From Candidatus Limicola stercorigallinarum (GTDB taxonomy: Bacteria; Actinomycetota; Coriobacteriia; Coriobacteriales; Coriobacteriaceae): 64,000 nucleotides of DNA. The stretch covers positions 1-64,000 of the forward strand of contig DVID01000020.1 in assembly GCA_018711625.1 (NCBI GenBank), given 5' to 3'. Below are positions 36,461 to 44,495 of this stretch, one piece after another. The position numbers and the translations under genes were made by a program. A model generated the notes under the pieces. The model had not been told where the DNA came from and ran no database searches. It worked only from the letters and a program-made list of their open reading frames with translations. Position 1 is the first letter of the stretch. Every line of letters begins with the position of its first letter.

Positions 36461-37924
36461 ATGCTCAACGCATTGGATATAGCACTGATTGTCATCGCCC
36501 TGGTCACGGCAGCCGTTACCTGTTTAGCGCTCATCCAACTCGTTGGCATGAAGCGCACCCTCGATCGCCTTGCCCAAACAGCCGGCGATGACCTGCACGA
36601 CCGTGCCAACACCGAGGCAGCGCTTGGGGCACTCCAGCATACCTTTGATGATGTGACACGCACCCTTGCCACCGCCCAGGCGTTGGAACGGCATAGATTT
36701 GAAAGCCTCGTTCAGCGCCTTGGCGAGAACACCGATCGCGCAGACGACCTGCGCCGCGAGATGATGCAGCGGCTCGACAACACAAGCAACATGCTCGACC
36801 AGCGCATGAACAGCGTGAACGAGCAAATGCAAATGCAGCTCGCCGCAATCCGCACCTCGCTAGCCACGCAAATGACGGACCTGCGCAGCGACACCAATGC
36901 GCAGCTCGACCGCATGCGCGAGACAGTGGACGAGAAGCTCCAGCACACCCTCAACGAGCGCATCACACGCTCGTTTGCGCTCGTTAACGAGAGCCTCGAC
37001 AAGGTGGGGCGCGGCCTGGGCGAGATGCAAAGCCTCGCCGCCGACGTGGGCGGGCTCAAGCGTGTGCTTGCCGGTGTGAAAACGCGCGGCATGCTGGGTG
37101 AGGTGCAGCTCGGCGCTATCCTGCATGAGATTCTCTCGCCCACGCAATACGAGACCGACGTGGCCACCGTTCCCGGCAGCAGCAACCGGGTGGAGTTTGC
37201 CGTCAAGCTGCCCGGCACGCAGGGCGAGACGGTCTACCTCCCCATCGACGCCAAATTCCCCGGCGATGCCTATGAACATCTACGCGATGCGCTCGACGCA
37301 GGCGACACCGCGGCGGCAGATGCTGCTTGGAAGACACTCGAGACGCGCATCAAGCAAGAGGCGCGTGACATCCACGAGAAGTACGTGGCACCACCCGCAA
37401 CCACCTCTTACGGCATTCTGTTCCTTCCGTTTGAGGGCCTCTATGCCGAGGTGGTTGACCGTCCGGGGCTCCTTGTCGAGCTGCAGCGCAGCTATCGCGT
37501 GAATGTGGCTGGCCCAAGCACCATGGCCGCCCTGCTCAACAGCCTGCAAATGGGATTCCAAACCGTTGCCATCCAGCAACGCGCAAGCGAAATACAAACT
37601 GTGCTCGCCGCCGTGAAGACTGAGTTTGGCACCTACCAGGCCATGCTTCGTCGCGCACAGAAGCAGCTGGGCACCGTGAGCCGCACCATGGACACCCTGG
37701 TGGGCACGCGCACACGCGCCATGGAGCGCACGCTCGATAGCATCACCGAGCTTGAAAGCCTTGAGGAAGCTGAGCGCCGGTTGGGAATCGATTTACCCGA
37801 AGACGCTTCTGCGGAAACTGACGCCAGCGAAGAGGTGCAAGCGAACACGGAAGATAACCCCGCCGCTCACGACGGCATGACCTCGGAGGCTCAAGCCGCG
37901 TCCATAACGAATGAGGAGGACTAG
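36461..37924 (+). CDS. rmuC: RmuC family DNA recombination protein
   Basis: A 487-residue protein with an N-terminal membrane segment (residues 4-25), a long coiled coil (about 30-190, with many Met/Asp/Arg heptads) and an RmuC nuclease-like domain (about 200-430: GMLGEVQLGAILHEILSPTQ, then LPIDAKFPGDAYE). RmuC limits inversions and recombination at repeats. ATG 36461 has AAGGAG at 36450-36455; the frame remains open 84 codons upstream, across the mfd promoter region, without signals. The last 50 residues are acidic. nth follows 2 bases after its stop. Confidence 0.94.
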   Translation: MLNALDIALIVIALVTAAVTCLALIQLVGMKRTLDRLAQTAGDDLHDRANTEAALGALQHTFDDVTRTLATAQALERHRFESLVQRLGENTDRADDLRREMMQRLDNTSNMLDQRMNSVNEQMQMQLAAIRTSLATQMTDLRSDTNAQLDRMRETVDEKLQHTLNERITRSFALVNESLDKVGRGLGEMQSLAADVGGLKRVLAGVKTRGMLGEVQLGAILHEILSPTQYETDVATVPGSSNRVEFAVKLPGTQGETVYLPIDAKFPGDAYEHLRDALDAGDTAAADAAWKTLETRIKQEARDIHEKYVAPPATTSYGILFLPFEGLYAEVVDRPGLLVELQRSYRVNVAGPSTMAALLNSLQMGFQTVAIQQRASEIQTVLAAVKTEFGTYQAMLRRAQKQLGTVSRTMDTLVGTRTRAMERTLDSITELESLEEAERRLGIDLPEDASAETDASEEVQANTEDNPAAHDGMTSEAQAASITNEED

Positions 37925-37926
37925 CC

Positions 37927-38589
37927 ATGCCCCGCGAAAGCAATGCGGTCAAACGCGCCCGTGCCATTGAGGTTTGCAAACGGCTGAACGATCGCTACGG
38001 CCCCGTTGAGTGCTTCTTGGACCACGCCAATCCCTTCCGGCTCCTCATCTCGGTGCTCCTCTCGGCCCAAACCACCGACGCCCAGGTGAACAAGGTCACG
38101 CCCGAGCTCTTCCGCCGCTGGCCCACGCCTGAGGCCATGGCAGGCGCCACCTCCGCCCAGATCGCCGAGGTCATAAAATCGCTCGGCTTCTATAAAACGA
38201 AGGCAAAGCATTGCGTTGAGGCGGCCCAAATGATTGTGGCCGATTACGGCGGTGAGGTGCCAGCCGACATGAAGGAGCTCGTGAAGATTCCCGGCGTTGG
38301 GCGTAAGACGGCAAACATCGTCCTCAACGTTGGTTTTGGCATTGTAGAGGGTATTGCAGTTGACACACATGTAAACCGCATTGCCCACCGCCTGGCCCTC
38401 TCGCCCAAAACGCACGCCAAAGAGCCGCTCAAAACCGAGCAGGACCTCCTCAAGATCTTGCCACGTGAATATTGGAACGACGTCAACCATCAATGGATCA
38501 GCTTTGGCCGCGAGATCTGCGACGCCCGCAAGCCCCGGTGCGAGGAGTGCCCGCTTGCCGATTTGTGCCCCTCGCGACACTCTGTATAA
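37927..38589 (+). CDS. nth: Endonuclease III
   Basis: A 220-residue base-excision repair glycosylase/AP lyase that removes oxidised pyrimidines. Present are the helix-hairpin-helix with catalytic lysine (LVKIPGVGRKTANIVL), the catalytic aspartate in VDTHVNRIAHRL and the [4Fe-4S] cysteines spaced C-x6-C-x2-C-x5-C at the C-terminus (CDARKPRCEECPLADLC). It is full length. Two bases separate it from rmuC, so the two are probably co-transcribed. Confidence 0.97.
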   Translation: MPRESNAVKRARAIEVCKRLNDRYGPVECFLDHANPFRLLISVLLSAQTTDAQVNKVTPELFRRWPTPEAMAGATSAQIAEVIKSLGFYKTKAKHCVEAAQMIVADYGGEVPADMKELVKIPGVGRKTANIVLNVGFGIVEGIAVDTHVNRIAHRLALSPKTHAKEPLKTEQDLLKILPREYWNDVNHQWISFGREICDARKPRCEECPLADLCPSRHSV

Positions 38590-38618
38590 GAGGCAGCACC
38601 GCCGGCTGCATGGCGTTT

Positions 38619-38683
38619 TCAGCGACTGTATGAGAACCCGACATTTGGACAGCGAAAAGTCCAGATCGCCATACAGTCGCTGA
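38619..38683. repeat. Nested inverted repeat after nth
   Basis: TCAGCGACTGTATG (38619-38632) and CATACAGTCGCTGA (38670-38683) are perfectly complementary over 14 bases. Inside, TGGAC and GTCCA pair around an 8-base AGCGAAAA loop. No T run follows on the plus strand, so it is not a standard terminator. It could be a structured RNA end or a small repeat element. Confidence 0.6.
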
Positions 38684-38742
38684 TATAGCTCCGCGGTCGA
38701 CACCAGCGGCTCGTACCATCAGGCACCATCCTCATCGCTTTC

Positions 38743-39204
38743 CTACCCTACCGGCAGGGCTTCGCGCACAAAGTCCCAGGCCGTGTGCACCAAGCTTCCA
38801 ACGAGGTCGACCACCTCTTGGGGAGACGCTCCGTTGAAAATACAGGTGAGCACGTACGAGGCAAGAAACACGAGCACCAGCGCCACGGGCACAAGCACAA
38901 TAAGGGCAAGCACGCGCAACACCGATAATACCTTGCGTCGTCGCGCACGCCTCTTTTGAAACGCCAAACCATCGCGGTACGCTTCTTGCTCGATGGAATA
39001 TGCCTCGTCCGGCCGGCGCGTTTGTGGCGCGCGCACACTCCACGCCGCCGTTTGTCCAGGATCAACAGCAGCCGCACCCGGAGGGCCCGCATCAAACAAG
39101 CGGCTCGTTTCTTGCGATACCGTCCGCGTGGCACCGCCCTCGCCGCCACGCCTAGATTGTGCGCTGGCGCCTGATGATGGCGCCGCAGGCAAAAAGAGGT
39201 CCAT
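38743..39204 (-). CDS. Single-pass membrane protein of unknown function
   Basis: A 153-residue protein. The first 90 residues are low-complexity and polar (Ala, Gly, Ser, Arg, Pro), probably disordered. A basic stretch FQKRRARRRKVLSVLR precedes one long hydrophobic segment at about 103-125. The C-terminal 25 residues are amphipathic. ATG 39204 was chosen because GGGGAGA lies about 6 bases upstream. The topology would place the disordered arm in the cytoplasm by the positive-inside rule. I do not recognise a family. Confidence 0.6.
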   Translation of the reverse strand: MDLFLPAAPSSGASAQSRRGGEGGATRTVSQETSRLFDAGPPGAAAVDPGQTAAWSVRAPQTRRPDEAYSIEQEAYRDGLAFQKRRARRRKVLSVLRVLALIVLVPVALVLVFLASYVLTCIFNGASPQEVVDLVGSLVHTAWDFVREALPVG

Positions 39205-39402
39205 ACCGTCTCCCCACATGAGGAGACCAATGCAGAAAGGGGATTTCAGCTTCCCCCGGCTGTGCCTCAGCGTCAATGTGCATCTCGCAGGCGGCACCCA
39301 TCCGCATCCCAACGGCAAAACTGTCGATAACTGCCCTGGATGTTACTCTTCCATGCCATGTCGGGCACACCCCGCTTAGTGCCGGCGCGAGACTGCAAAC
39401 GC

Positions 39403-39469
39403 AAAGGCCCCGACCCGCCTTCGCGCCGCTTACTCGCAAGCAAGTGCACAAGACGAAATCGGGGCCTTT
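39403..39469. terminator. Terminator-like inverted repeat after rubrerythrin gene
   Basis: AAAGGCCCCGA (39403-39413) and TCGGGGCCTTT (39459-39469) are perfect complements separated by 45 bases. On the minus strand the hairpin lies 68 bases after the rubrerythrin stop. The A/T ends suit termination in either direction. Confidence 0.6.
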
Positions 39470-39536
39470 CTTCAAACCAGATGTCTGCCAACCTCACAAG
39501 GAGCGTATCCCTTTAAGACTGCTGGCAGCTGACAGG

Positions 39537-40076
39537 TTAGTAGTTAACAACCTGCTCCTCGAAGTAGCTCTGCGGATGATTGCAGACCGGGCACACCTGC
39601 GGAGCAGCCGGGCCAACATGCAGGTGGCCGCAGTTCAGGCACTTCCACACCTTAACGCCCTCGCGCTCAAAGACCTCGCCCTTCTCCACGCGCTCGGCCA
39701 GCTTGAGGTAGCGCTCCTCGTGCGCCTTCTCAACAGCGCCCACGCCACGGAACTTAGCGGCAATCTCCTTGAAGCCCTCGGCCTCAGCGGTCTCGGCGAA
39801 CTCGGCATACATGGTGGTCCACTCGTAGTTCTCGCCCGCAGCGGCATCCTTCAGGTTGTCGAGCGTACCCGGAACCGCGCCACCATGGAGGTACTTGAAC
39901 CACAGCTTGGCGTGCTCAGACTCGTTCTTGGCAGTCTCCAGGAAAATGTTCTGGATCTGAACGTAGCCGTCCTTCTTAGCCTGGGAAGCATAGTAACGAT
40001 ACTTGGTATGCGCCTGGGATTCGCCAGCAAACGCAGTCTCGAGGTTCTTCTTGGTCTGGGAGTTCTCAAAGTCCAT
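39537..40076 (-). CDS. rbr: Rubrerythrin
   Basis: A 179-residue non-haem di-iron peroxidase that reduces hydrogen peroxide in anaerobes. The four-helix part has the di-iron ligands in [29 protein letters not shown] and EKAHEERY. The C-terminal rubredoxin-like domain has the iron cysteines CLNCGH and CPVCNHP. It starts [16 protein letters not shown], typical of the family; the upstream 24 codons of open frame lie in the leader. A palindromic site resembling Fur/PerR boxes lies 117-133 bases upstream. Confidence 0.96.
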   Translation of the reverse strand: MDFENSQTKKNLETAFAGESQAHTKYRYYASQAKKDGYVQIQNIFLETAKNESEHAKLWFKYLHGGAVPGTLDNLKDAAAGENYEWTTMYAEFAETAEAEGFKEIAAKFRGVGAVEKAHEERYLKLAERVEKGEVFEREGVKVWKCLNCGHLHVGPAAPQVCPVCNHPQSYFEEQVVNY

Positions 40077-40192
40077 GGATATCCCTTCCCTTCTGCCAAG
40101 CCCATCAAGCTCGGCTCGGTGCGATGACGCGCGGCAGACCAGCTCCACCGCTTGACCATTGTATACCCAAAGACCGCTTGCAATAACTACTA

Positions 40193-40209
40193 TTAAGATT
40201 CATTCTCAA
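40193..40209. promoter_or_regulatory. Candidate Fur/PerR-type operator of rubrerythrin gene
   Basis: TTAAGATTCATTCTCAA is an imperfect 17-bp palindrome in an AT-rich island, upstream of a peroxide-detoxifying gene. Its A/T-rich 7-1-7-like character recalls Fur-family boxes, but it is not a clean match to any consensus I can recall. Confidence 0.35.
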
Positions 40210-40322
40210 TAATATTTGCCCAACGGTTGTATATGCACCTCAGCGAGCAGTGGAATAGCAAGCAAGCACCCAAGCCCTAAGCCCCGCCCCAATTGCTCAG
40301 TTTTCGCCATGCTGCAGAACGT

Positions 40323-41267
40323 TTACGAAATGCTCCAGCGGTCACCGCGCGCCGTGCAGAACCCTTCGCACTCAAGCGCTGCAACAAGCTCAGCAACCTC
40401 CGCGGTAGCCACCGGGGGGCGTCCTGCCGCACGCTCAACTTCATTCAGCGCACCAGTCAGCTCATCGGCATCCATGCCCTCGGGATAGGCCTCACGAGCA
40501 TCAAGCATGATGCGCACCAGTTCCGCCCGCTTTTGACGGCGCGACCCTTCAAACCGCGACTGCCGCGTATAGGTGGCCGAACGACGCGACGGGTTGGGCA
40601 GCATCTTTTTGAGATGGGCACCGTAATCAAGCATGGCGTAGTACCACGCACGCGGCGTATCCCGCTCGTCCTGCGGGGGCGCAAACGGGCTATCAGCATC
40701 CTGCGCCGGCACAAAACCGGGGGCCGCCGGGCACGTTGCCTCAACCAACGGAATAAGCTCGCGATCGGGCACGGCCGGCACATCGGGAAAGCAATGGTGA
40801 AGCACCACGGTGCGCACATTGGTCTCAAGATACACACCGGGCAGGTCAAACGCGAACGCTCGGATGCCCTGGGCTGTTGCCGGGCCAATGCCGGGCAACG
40901 CTACAAGCTCACGCGTCTCTTGCGGAAATATGCCACCGTAGGTTTCAACCACACGTTGCGCTGTAGCGTGCAACGCCAGGGCACGACGGTTGTATCCCAT
41001 GCCCTGCCAAGCGGCCAGCACGTCAGGCACCTCTGCCGCCGCAAGCGCATCGATAGTGGGGAATCGATCGAGCCAGGCGGGCATGCGCTCCTCAACGCGC
41101 ACCACCTGGGTTTGCTGAAGCATGACCTCAGAAAGCCAGATAATGTAGGGGTCACGCGTGCGGCGCCATGGAAGGTCACGATAGAGCCGCGCACCTTCCG
41201 TGCGCACAAGCGTGCGAAACGCTTGTCGGTCGAAGGTTGTCAACGCTTGATCGTGTGGCTTTGTCAT
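40323..41267 (-). CDS. MutY-like HhH-GPD glycosylase without iron-sulfur cluster
   Basis: A 314-residue member of the HhH-GPD superfamily, normally annotated as A/G-specific adenine glycosylase. It has the MutY-type glutamate in IIWLSEVMLQQTQV (E47) and the hairpin LVALPGIGPATAQGI. The catalytic aspartate of MutY (in LDGNVKRV) is replaced by E148 in LETNVRTV. No C-x6-C-x2-C-x5-C cysteine set follows, and there is no C-terminal NUDIX-like 8-oxoG domain; instead there is a helical, winged-helix-like tail. The start at 41267 overlaps the Rrf2 gene stop (ATGA). It is a repair glycosylase homologue of uncertain substrate. Confidence 0.85.
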   Translation of the reverse strand: MTKPHDQALTTFDRQAFRTLVRTEGARLYRDLPWRRTRDPYIIWLSEVMLQQTQVVRVEERMPAWLDRFPTIDALAAAEVPDVLAAWQGMGYNRRALALHATAQRVVETYGGIFPQETRELVALPGIGPATAQGIRAFAFDLPGVYLETNVRTVVLHHCFPDVPAVPDRELIPLVEATCPAAPGFVPAQDADSPFAPPQDERDTPRAWYYAMLDYGAHLKKMLPNPSRRSATYTRQSRFEGSRRQKRAELVRIMLDAREAYPEGMDADELTGALNEVERAAGRPPVATAEVAELVAALECEGFCTARGDRWSIS

Positions 41268-41761
41268 GCGCCCGGCATTTCTACCGACGAGCATCGTGCG
41301 CACGCAGCATACGCGGGGAACGCGTTACGCTCGCAAAACTGCTGGTCAACAGCTGGATAGCGTTTACGATTCACCACATCGTCAAGCGTGACGGAATCGA
41401 GGTAGTTAAGCAGCAACGCCTGCGCACCGCACCACAACGGATGATAGCAGCACTCCCCCATGCGGCCACAGGAGCCTTCAACCCCCGTGCACTCGTTAAA
41501 TACCAGGGGCCCTTGCACCGCTTCAACAATGTCACGGATGGTAACCTGCGACGGATCGGCTTTAAGGCGCATGCCACCATGCACGCCACGCAAGCTCTCA
41601 ACAATTCCCGCCTGGACAAGGCCATGCTGGATAGAACGAGCAAACGAGTAAGGAACATCCACCTCATCGGCAGCAGTCCGCACCGAGAGGAGCTGGTCTC
41701 CTCGCTCCACGAGAATCGACAGAATGCGCAGCGCGTAATCGGTCTTTCTCGAAATGTCCAT
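41264..41761 (-). CDS. Rrf2 family iron-sulfur transcriptional regulator
   Basis: A 165-residue Rrf2/IscR-type regulator. It begins MDISRKTDYALRILSIL with a winged helix (about 1-80). It carries cysteines at 91, 98, 104, 105 and 111; the C91-x6-C98-x5-C104 set matches the cluster ligands of IscR/NsrR. Such proteins sense iron-sulfur status, nitric oxide or redox state. It forms a two-gene operon with the MutY-like gene and follows pflA by 170 bp on the same strand. Control of the neighbouring anaerobic genes is plausible but unproven. Confidence 0.9.
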   Translation of the reverse strand: MDISRKTDYALRILSILVERGDQLLSVRTAADEVDVPYSFARSIQHGLVQAGIVESLRGVHGGMRLKADPSQVTIRDIVEAVQGPLVFNECTGVEGSCGRMGECCYHPLWCGAQALLLNYLDSVTLDDVVNRKRYPAVDQQFCERNAFPAYAACARCSSVEMPGA

Positions 41762-41931
41762 CGGCCCCTCCACTGCTCTGCCTGCCACAACCTCGTCGTG
41801 ACGAATTGCCGAAGGTTTACTATAGCATCTTCGTATGCAGTATCCGCATTTCCTGTACGCATTCCGCCATAAACGATTGCAGGGGCGAGCTGAAACGCTG
41901 GCGTTGAGGCATCGAACTAGAAACGATTGCC

Positions 41932-42744
41932 TCACTGCTGAGAGGAGCGGCCTGCCTTCATTCCGCGCAACACCGCTGTGCGCAACTCTGGGATGCGGCT
42001 CTTATCCATGGCGGGCACGCCCTCCAATTTGTAAGGAATACCCAACTGCTCATATTTGACCACGCCCATGGTGTGATAGGGCAGCATCTCAAGACCCACC
42101 ACATTGCGCCAAGGAGCAATCAGGCGGCCGAGCGCTTCGCACTCTTCAACCGCATCGGTATAGCCTGGCACCACTACATGGCGGATGACCGTTTTAATGC
42201 CACGACGCGCCAGCTCATCTCCGAACGCCAAGATGCGTGTGTTATCGCAGCCCGTCAACTCGCGATGGCCCGCCGGATCTGCATGCTTGATGTCGAGGAG
42301 CACCAGGTCGGTCTCGTCCAGCACGCGCTCGGTGCGCTCGGGATGCTCAGGATCGAAGGCATAGCCGCAGCTATCAAGACAAGTGTGCACGCGTCCATGC
42401 GGCAATGCGTGCATGTGGGCAAACAAATCGGCCACAAACTCCGGCTGCAACAGGGGCTCGCCGCCGCTCACGGTAATGCCACCGTTGCGGTAAAACGCGC
42501 GGTTGCTCTCAAAGGCAGCTGCAATCTGCTCCACCGTGGCAGCCGAGCCCGCGTGCGGCGACCAGGTGTCGGGGTTATGGCAGTAGGCGCACCGCATGGG
42601 ACAGCCCTGTACAAACACCACAAAACGCGTGCCTGGCCCATCAACTGTGCCCATCGTCTCGATGGAGTGAATGCGACCCGGCGTGAAGTGCGTTGCACTC
42701 GCGTCGCCAAACGCGTCAAGCTCTAGCTGTGCCAAGGCTATCAT
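41932..42744 (-). CDS. pflA: Pyruvate formate-lyase activating enzyme
   Basis: A 270-residue radical SAM enzyme that abstracts hydrogen from the glycine of pyruvate formate-lyase to make the glycyl radical. The cluster motif is CPMRCAYCHNPDTW (CxxxCxxC). GGITVSGGEPLLQPEF is the SAM-binding GGE region, and LLDIKH follows. IHSIETMGTVDGPGTRFVVF at the N-terminus is diagnostic of PflA. The start at 42744 is tentative: AGAGAGG abuts the ATG, and the frame is open 68 codons upstream without other features. Its substrate here should be the separate glycyl-radical protein at 44090. Confidence 0.93.
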   Translation of the reverse strand: MIALAQLELDAFGDASATHFTPGRIHSIETMGTVDGPGTRFVVFVQGCPMRCAYCHNPDTWSPHAGSAATVEQIAAAFESNRAFYRNGGITVSGGEPLLQPEFVADLFAHMHALPHGRVHTCLDSCGYAFDPEHPERTERVLDETDLVLLDIKHADPAGHRELTGCDNTRILAFGDELARRGIKTVIRHVVVPGYTDAVEECEALGRLIAPWRNVVGLEMLPYHTMGVVKYEQLGIPYKLEGVPAMDKSRIPELRTAVLRGMKAGRSSQQ

Positions 42745-43003
42745 CCTCTCTACCGCCACCACATGCCGATGCGCAAAACGTCCCGGCACCAACACTGGCA
42801 CTGGTCCGGGCGTGTACCATACACGGTAAAGATATCCCCTGTTCCGTTCGGCCGCAAACGCGCGTCCCAACAGAAAGGCGCGGCACCGAGCGAAAACGGT
42901 GGGTGGTTTGGTCGAGCCCAAGTGCAGCCAAGCTCGACACGCGTACATGAAACCGCCGGCGCTCTACCCTCGTCCCGGTAAACCCCGGAAGATTGGAGTC
43001 CTC

Positions 43004-43924
43004 ATGTTCTCTTCGCCCCTGCGCACTACAGCAATTATCGGCCGTGGCGCGGTAGGTCTTCTCTACGGAACCATCATCGCCGAGCACCTGGGAACAGACG
43101 CCGTTGTATACGTGATGGACGACGCCCGCTTTGACCGCCACAATGGCGAGCGCATCGGCATCAACGGCGAGCACTTCTCACTCACCACCATCCCTGCAAG
43201 CATAGCCACACCGGTTGACCTGGTAATCATCGCCACCAAGGCAACCGGGCTTGAACAAGCGCTTGACACCATGGAGCGGCTCGTAGGGCCCCAGACCTGT
43301 ATCATCTCGCTCATCAATGGCATCCGTAGCGAAGCGATCATTGCCGAGCGCTTTGGATGGGAGCATTTGGTGCTTGCTATCGCTCAGGGTATGGACGCTG
43401 TGTTCCTCAACAGCGCGCTCACCTACACCGCACCGGGCGAAATTCGTTTTGGCGCAGCCGAGGGCACCGAGCCCGGTGTTGTGGAGGCGCTCGATGCATA
43501 CTTCACGCGCGCGGGCATCGCGCACGTGGTGGAGCATGACATTTGGCACCGTCTTTGGACCAAGCTCATGCTTAATGTTGGTATCAACCAGACCTGTATG
43601 GCCTTTGGTGGAACCTACGGCAGCGTAAGTGCACCGGGTGAGCAAAACCGCTGCTTTGTAGCCGCCATGCGCGAGACGCTCGCTGTCGCGCGTGCCGAGG
43701 GCGTAAACCTCACCGAAGCGGACCTCAAGCAGATGTCAGACCTCGCCGCCTCGCTCAGCCCCGACGGTATGCCCTCCATGGCGCAAGACCGCATCAACCA
43801 CAAGCCAACTGAGGTCGAGGAGTTCGCAGGCACCATTATCCGTCTGGCTGAACAGCACAACATCTTGGTCCCCACCAACCGCTGGCTCTACGACCGCATC
43901 CGCACCATCGAGGCAAGCTGGTAG
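43004..43924 (+). CDS. 2-dehydropantoate 2-reductase family protein
   Basis: A 306-residue NADPH-dependent reductase of the ketopantoate reductase (PanE/ApbA) family. The N-terminal Rossmann motif is AIIGRGAVGLLYG. The catalytic lysine region reads WTKLMLNVGINQTCMAF, and the later SMAQDRINHKPTEVEEFAG block is characteristic. True PanE makes pantoate for coenzyme A; many paralogues have other substrates, and the GxGxxG is GRGAVG. No other pantothenate genes are nearby. ATG 43004 has GGAG 6-7 bases upstream. It sits on the plus strand between minus-strand pfl genes. Confidence 0.88.
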   Translation: MFSSPLRTTAIIGRGAVGLLYGTIIAEHLGTDAVVYVMDDARFDRHNGERIGINGEHFSLTTIPASIATPVDLVIIATKATGLEQALDTMERLVGPQTCIISLINGIRSEAIIAERFGWEHLVLAIAQGMDAVFLNSALTYTAPGEIRFGAAEGTEPGVVEALDAYFTRAGIAHVVEHDIWHRLWTKLMLNVGINQTCMAFGGTYGSVSAPGEQNRCFVAAMRETLAVARAEGVNLTEADLKQMSDLAASLSPDGMPSMAQDRINHKPTEVEEFAGTIIRLAEQHNILVPTNRWLYDRIRTIEASW

Positions 43925-44003
43925 AGGACCCCTGCCACCTTCGAGCGCGGTGGGGCGACTCGCCAACCGCCCTGCCGCCTCACCACCCTAAGGACAAAAC
44001 GCA

Positions 44004-44073
44004 GAAAGGCCCCCGCTTCCCCAAGCATCCTTTGCCACACGACGGCAAGAGTCCAGGGGCACAGGGGCCTTTC
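44004..44073. terminator. Bidirectional terminator between reductase and glycyl-radical genes
   Basis: GAAAGGCCCC and GGGGCCTTTC are perfect complements 50 bases apart, located between convergent stops at 43924 and 44090. The design matches that of the inverted repeat at 39403-39469. Confidence 0.65.
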
Positions 44074-44089
44074 CGTGGGATGCTAAGCG

Positions 44090-44341
44090 CTACATACCCT
44101 TATGGAAGGTGCGGGAAATAACCTCGTCCTGCTGCTCCTTCGTAAGGTTGTGGAAGTTCACCGCGTAGCCCGAAACACGGATGGTAAGCTGCGGGTACTT
44201 CTCGGGATGCGCCTGCGCGTCGAGCAGCGTGTCGCGATTGAACACGTTCACGTTCAGGTGATGGCCACCCTTCTCGGCGTACGCGTCGATCATGTTGACC
44301 AGGTTGTCGGCCTGAGCCTGCGGAACCTCTTTGACCTGCAT
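44090..44341 (-). CDS. Stand-alone glycyl-radical domain of pyruvate formate-lyase (GrcA-like)
   Basis: An 83-residue protein corresponding exactly to the C-terminal glycyl-radical domain of pyruvate formate-lyase. It contains [18 protein letters not shown], then [19 protein letters not shown] with radical glycine G58, then [15 protein letters not shown]. coli GrcA (YfiD, 127 residues) is a spare part for oxygen-damaged enzyme. Here the adjacent PflB lacks this domain, so the protein is probably an obligate subunit. AAGGAG precedes the ATG. It has its own upstream region with a 17-bp palindrome and is 154 bp downstream of pflB. Confidence 0.95.
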   Translation of the reverse strand: MQVKEVPQAQADNLVNMIDAYAEKGGHHLNVNVFNRDTLLDAQAHPEKYPQLTIRVSGYAVNFHNLTKEQQDEVISRTFHKGM

Positions 44342-44495
44342 GGATAGCTCCTTCGTTAGAGTCGATGATATACCTAGTATATCGCTAAACCTACTAATTG
44401 CTACTTAACAACATTCATATTATCAGGGGTGCTCGAGCCCTGTGCGCACCTGCGCACGCAGCGCGCCCGAGCACCACCTTTAGCAGCAGAGGCGC
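44342..44495 (-). promoter_or_regulatory. pflB to glycyl-radical gene spacer with palindrome and hairpin
   Basis: Nearest the small gene lies GATATAC-TAG-GTATATC (44367-44383), a perfect 17-bp palindrome overlapping a TATACT -10-like box, in AT-rich sequence 25 bases before the ATG. Nearer pflB, GGTGCTCG and CGAGCACC can form a hairpin that could attenuate pflB read-through. Together these suggest separate dosage of the two proteins. Confidence 0.5.
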
